A stretch of DNA of 64,000 nt from JACJYM01 sp965230495 (GTDB lineage Bacteria; Bacteroidota; Bacteroidia; Chitinophagales; Saprospiraceae): contig OZ246004.1 in assembly GCA_965230495.1 (NCBI GenBank), positions 372,001-436,000 of the forward strand. Direction: 5' to 3'. The notes under the pieces were generated by a model, which had not been told where the DNA came from, did not search any database, and saw only the letters and a list, made by a program, of their open reading frames with translations. Below are positions 60,846-64,000 of the stretch, one piece after another (the stretch's first letter is position 1; the number at the start of each line of letters is the position of its first letter). The position numbers and the translations under genes were made by a program.

Positions 60846-61343
60846 TTAATAGTTGGAATTTCTTAATTCATATTGATAGAAAGACTTCATTTTTTTAACT
60901 TCCTTAAATCCATGACTCTTTAAAAGCTTTATAGAAGGGGTGTTTGCTTCATGGGTTTCAGCAAGTATCTTAACGAGTTTTATTTCCTGAAAGGCAAATC
61001 GCAGAACTATTTCTAGGGCTTCTTTCATATATCCTTTTCTTTGATATTCAGGAATTAACTCGTAACCTAATTCCGCTATGGAATTTTCATCTGTGAAATT
61101 CCATAGACATATTGTACCGATTAGCTCTCGGGAAACTTTTGATGTGATAGCCCAGTAATACCATTTTAATCCGTTATTTCCATCTATGATTTTTGTCAAG
61201 AAAGCTTTCGTGTCACTCAATGAAGTATGAGGATCTCTATCCAAAAACTTATTGACCTCATCACTTGATCGAAGCACATGAATACTATCCAGATGTTCAG
61301 AAGTCAATTCGACTAAAAGAAGTCTTGGACTTAGTAGTTTCAA
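60846..61343 (-). CDS. GNAT-family N-acetyltransferase (RimJ/RimL type)
   Basis: A 165-aa acetyltransferase_3 protein. It begins LLSPRLLLVELTSEHLDSI, contains IGTICLWNF, the acetyl-CoA pyrophosphate loop region ELGYELIPEYQRKGYMKEAL, and the end motif NTPSIKLLKSHGF. It is only about one fifth identical by eye to the GNAT at 11589, so it is not a recent copy. The substrate is unknown; it lies 18 nt downstream of the M28 peptidase gene, probably on the same transcript. Confidence 0.88.
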   Translation of the reverse strand: MKLLSPRLLLVELTSEHLDSIHVLRSSDEVNKFLDRDPHTSLSDTKAFLTKIIDGNNGLKWYYWAITSKVSRELIGTICLWNFTDENSIAELGYELIPEYQRKGYMKEALEIVLRFAFQEIKLVKILAETHEANTPSIKLLKSHGFKEVKKMKSFYQYELRNSNY

Positions 61344-61361
61344 CTTTAAATGATTACAATG

Positions 61362-62609
61362 CTAAAAGGTTAGAGGCTTTTCTATTTCTTTACCATCTCT
61401 CTCGATAACAACTGTGATGGTCTGGCCCTTTTCGAACATAGATAAGCCCTTCATATAACTCATCATATCCACAACCTCGTGATTCTGCATTTTTTTGACA
61501 ATATCTCCTTTTATAAGTCCCGCATTGGCAGCTGGTCTATTTTCTTTTACGCCATCAATTCTCATTCCTTTGCCATCAAAAAGATAGTCGGGTATTACAC
61601 CTAAAGTAACTTTGAAATCTGGAACTTCTTCACTTTCGTCTTTTGTTTTGGTAAAAACGAGTTTACCATTGTCATCTAACCCTGCAATAAGCTTGTAGAT
61701 GAATTCAGAAATATCTCTCAATCCTGAGAAATTAATGTGTTCAATATCATCAGTTGGTTTATGATAGTGTTCATGTTGCCCTGTGAAAAAGTGAAGTACG
61801 GGAATATCGCCAATATAGAAAGAAGTGTGATCGGAGGGGCCCACACCCGATTCTCCTTTTACTGCTCTGAACTTAGGAGATTTTATAGCGTCTATTTCAG
61901 GATTCCAAGAAGGGGATGTTCCTACGCCGTTTATCGCAAGTTTCCTTTCTTCATTCAGTCGACCCACCATGTCCATATTGATCATGTAATTAGCAGATAC
62001 GAGGTTGATGGTTGGATTATCCATGAAAAAATTTGAACCCCATAACCCCTTTTCTTCACCACTAAAAGCAATGAAAAGATAATTGTTATTGGTGGTGCCC
62101 TTCTTTTTGATTAGAGCTTCTGCTAAACATAGTAAAGCGGATACTCCACTGGCATTATCGTCGGCCCCATTATGAATGGCTGGAGGCCCGTAATATAAAC
62201 TGCCTTCAGTCCCATATCCTAAATGATCCAAATGAGCACCTATAATTACAGTGTTTTTCGCATAGTTATCGATATAACCTACCACATTTCTACCCGTTAT
62301 AACTTTATCCTTTGGGCTATCGACTGTTGAATGAGGATTGTGTCTTTGTCTATGAGTAAAATCCTGATAGAATCCATCTGTTCCTCTTGGAGAAATTCCT
62401 ATTTCTTTCATTCTGTCAGCTACGTATTTCGCCGCCTTTTTTTCTCCAGGGGTACCCGTTTCCCTACCTTCCATATCATCAGCGGATAGCATTGCCACAT
62501 CAACGGTAAGAGATTGTATTGGAGCCTCAAGAGGCAAAACTAGAGCAGTTTTGCATGAGGATAAAAGGCTAAATAGAATTATCCAGTTAAGGAATTTGAA
62601 AATTTTCAT
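61362..62609 (-). CDS. M28-family zinc aminopeptidase lipoprotein with C-terminal PDZ domain
   Basis: A 415-aa lipoprotein (lipobox LSSCK). The M28 peptidase core binds two zinc ions: H and D in IGAHLDHLGYG, D in NGADDNASG, EE in AFSGEEKGLWG, D in MINMDMVG and H in HYHKPTDD. No PA domain is inserted. Residues about 320-415 form a PDZ domain (RIDGVKENRPAANAGLIKGDIVKK), which probably regulates or positions the peptidase. Family members cleave N-terminal residues of peptides. Secreted to the periplasm or outer surface. Confidence 0.93.
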   Translation of the reverse strand: MKIFKFLNWIILFSLLSSCKTALVLPLEAPIQSLTVDVAMLSADDMEGRETGTPGEKKAAKYVADRMKEIGISPRGTDGFYQDFTHRQRHNPHSTVDSPKDKVITGRNVVGYIDNYAKNTVIIGAHLDHLGYGTEGSLYYGPPAIHNGADDNASGVSALLCLAEALIKKKGTTNNNYLFIAFSGEEKGLWGSNFFMDNPTINLVSANYMINMDMVGRLNEERKLAINGVGTSPSWNPEIDAIKSPKFRAVKGESGVGPSDHTSFYIGDIPVLHFFTGQHEHYHKPTDDIEHINFSGLRDISEFIYKLIAGLDDNGKLVFTKTKDESEEVPDFKVTLGVIPDYLFDGKGMRIDGVKENRPAANAGLIKGDIVKKMQNHEVVDMMSYMKGLSMFEKGQTITVVIERDGKEIEKPLTF

Positions 62610-62640
62610 ATGAAGTACTGAATTTGCAATTAAAATATAC

Positions 62641-62660
62641 TTTTGTGGAAAACCACAAAA
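62641..62660. repeat. Perfect 8-bp inverted repeat upstream of two divergent genes
   Basis: TTTTGTGG (62641-62648) and CCACAAAA (62653-62660) form a perfect palindrome with a 4-nt spacer in the 226-bp gap between the M28 peptidase gene and the CoA-transferase gene. On the + strand it is preceded by TAC so that TACTTTTG (62638-62645) also matches the -7 consensus. It could be an operator or a stem; no regulator is identified. The rest of the gap (62610-62835) shows nothing else firm. Confidence 0.45.
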
Positions 62661-62835
62661 ATGAGAATTTATATACCAATATTCTCATTTAGTAGGTCAT
62701 TTTCTTGTAAAAAATCAACACAATTATAGTCCCATTGACACTGAAACAAATGAGATTGATAATTTAAATACACTTGATATGAAAAGATTTTTTGTAGATA
62801 AATGTTGTTTAGGATATATTAATCGTCCTTAGGGT

Positions 62836-63903
62836 ATGTCAAAAAGATCTCCATTTAGAAATTTAAAGGTTGTTGAGTTAGCATCTGTGCTAGCAGGGCC
62901 ACTTGTTGGGAGTTTTTTTGCAGAATTAGGAGCAGAAGTATTAAAGATAGAAAATCTAAAAAGTGGTGGTGATCCGACAAGACAATGGCGAATTGACGGA
63001 GAGAATAGGAGTAAATCATACAGTGCTTATTATGCTTCGGCTAACTACGGGAAAAAATCCAAGTTCCTTGATCTACAAGAGTCATTGGACCGTGAGGTAG
63101 TGGAAAAATTAGTTAAAGAGTGTCATATTTTTATCACTAATATTCAAAATCACAAATTGTTGAAATTAGGGTTTGATTTTGAAAGAATGAAGAAAATTAA
63201 TCCGACACTAATTTATGCTCAACTTCATGCTTATGAGAGAGACGATGAGAGACCAGGTTATGATATGGTAATGCAGGCGGAGTGCGGTTTAATATCCATG
63301 ACAGGAGTAAAAGAAAGTTTAGCTAAAATTCCTATTCCGGTTGTCGATATTATAGCCAGTCATCAAATGAAGGAAGCTATCCTCATAGCTATGCTTGAAC
63401 AAAAGGTTGATAAGAAGCCGAAAAGAGTAGAAGTAAGTTTATTTAAAAGTGGAGTAAGTAGTTTAAGCTATCAAGCTTCCAATTATTTACTTGAAGGAAG
63501 AATAGGAGTTCCGATGGGAACATTTCATCCCAATATTGCACCATATGGGGATCAATATAAAACCAAGGATGAAGTAAATTTCATGTTGATGATAGGCAGC
63601 GATCAGCAATTTGAAATGTTAAAAAAATGTATTAACTTTGATTCACAAGTTGATTTTTGCAATAATCAATCCCGCCTTGTTGGTCGACAAGAACTTAACA
63701 AGATTCTCTCAGATATATTTATGAAGAAGACTATGGAAGAATGGTCGCTTGTATTTAGAGACAATAGAATTCCATATAGTCAAATTAATAATGTTGAGGA
63801 GTGTTTAACAGACCCCATTGCCAAAAAAATGATACAAAAAGGTTCTATCGATGAAGAAATTAATATTGATCAGTTGAGCAGTTTAGCGTTCGAAATAAAC
63901 TAG
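62836..63903 (+). CDS. CaiB/BaiF (family III) CoA-transferase
   Basis: A 355-aa protein with the family III fold: LKVVELASVLAGPLVGSFFAELGAEVLKIE at the N-terminus and PGYDMVMQAECG carrying the catalytic-position Asp, then LISMTGV. These enzymes move CoA between organic acids without covalent acyl-enzyme ping-pong. It is somewhat short compared with the usual 380-400 residues, ending after FEIN. Substrate is unknown. A sequence resembling the start of a thiolase follows at 63975, suggesting an acyl-CoA cluster. Confidence 0.9.
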   Translation: MSKRSPFRNLKVVELASVLAGPLVGSFFAELGAEVLKIENLKSGGDPTRQWRIDGENRSKSYSAYYASANYGKKSKFLDLQESLDREVVEKLVKECHIFITNIQNHKLLKLGFDFERMKKINPTLIYAQLHAYERDDERPGYDMVMQAECGLISMTGVKESLAKIPIPVVDIIASHQMKEAILIAMLEQKVDKKPKRVEVSLFKSGVSSLSYQASNYLLEGRIGVPMGTFHPNIAPYGDQYKTKDEVNFMLMIGSDQQFEMLKKCINFDSQVDFCNNQSRLVGRQELNKILSDIFMKKTMEEWSLVFRDNRIPYSQINNVEECLTDPIAKKMIQKGSIDEEINIDQLSSLAFEIN

Positions 63904-63974
63904 AAATATAGTTTAGTACGGTTTTTGTATCGTTTTAACTGATATCCATGACTTTGTTATGGACTTTAAATGTT

Positions 63975-64000
63975 ATGAATGAGGTTTTTGTTATTGTTAA
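63975..64000 (+). CDS. Start of a further gene, possibly acetyl-CoA acetyltransferase (cut by window edge)
   Basis: An ATG at 63975 opens MNEVFVIV and runs off the window. Bacteroidota thiolases commonly begin MNEVFIVSAVRTP, so this may be one, and the preceding CoA-transferase fits. Eight codons are too few to decide. The 72-bp gap before it has a TTTTTG plus TGACTTTG that could be a promoter. Confidence 0.32.

Noticed and set aside
62779..62832. 17-codon frame ending 3 nt before the CoA-transferase start
   Set aside because: It is too short and lacks features of a leader peptide; no attenuator follows.

Overview
The window is AT-rich chromosomal DNA that reads as a member of the Bacteroidota, probably a marine or otherwise free-living, polymer-degrading relative of the Saprospiria/Cytophagia; the exact lineage cannot be fixed from the sequence alone. 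The main evidence is three large surface proteins ending in gliding-motility-associated (CHU_C, T9SS type B) domains at 12187-14055, 24207-29690 and 38456-40714. There are also three proteins with T9SS type A sorting tails (7649-11416, 40743-41768, 48492-50087), a PorG/DUF6089-type outer-membrane barrel, many lipoproteins, and promoter-like TAnnTTTG boxes instead of classical -10/-35 pairs. No rRNA, tRNA, CRISPR array or insertion sequence was seen.

Layout. 1-3745 (+): a three-gene beta-glucan cluster made of a GPH-type sugar transporter fused to a GH17 glycosidase (cut by the window edge) and two leaderless GH17 proteins. 3778-7558 (-): a non-homologous end-joining operon, ligD-ku-EEP nuclease. 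7649-14055 (-): secreted BNR/PKD/MopE-repeat protein, a GNAT acetyltransferase and a CHU_C adhesin. 14155-14961 (-): remnant of a flavin amine oxidase that has lost its FAD-binding half. 15021-17674 (-): methionine-branch operon (trans-sulfuration enzyme, homoserine dehydrogenase) under a clear SAM-I riboswitch with terminator and promoter. 17712-24059 (-): PD40-propeller/amidohydrolase protein, PlsC acyltransferase, ferritin and lysyl-tRNA synthetase.

24207-42264 (+): a run of surface genes, namely a giant repetitive adhesin, a thioester-containing alpha-2-macroglobulin, a YfhO-type membrane protein, a PKD/CHU_C protein, an Omp28-like thioredoxin-fold protein and a small lipoprotein. 42256-44969 (-): aldo/keto reductase and subtilase. 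45251-46111 (+): DUF6089 barrel. 46170-48442 (-): gap-pgk glycolytic pair. 48492-50624 (-): redoxin and cytochrome c/copper monooxygenase-like T9SS protein. 50677-53469: methyltransferase, degenerate Nudix-like protein, two lipoproteins and a small secreted unknown. 53182-60174 (-): a tightly packed set of seven genes (dicarboxylate/glutamate symporter, unknown 177-aa protein, TlpA-like lipoprotein, SDR, carboxyltransferase, THUMP methyltransferase, small secreted protein) with gaps of 17 nt or less. 60289-64000: MOSC protein, GNAT, M28 peptidase, family III CoA-transferase and the first codons of what may be a thiolase.

The most unusual items are the transporter-GH17 fusion with its two cytosolic GH17 neighbours, the nuclease gene that abuts ku with no spacing, the SAM-I riboswitch whose terminator loop can pair with its own P1 strand, and the 5'-deleted amine oxidase next to an imperfect hairpin. 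Housekeeping genes (lysS, gap, pgk, hom) look intact and ordinary.
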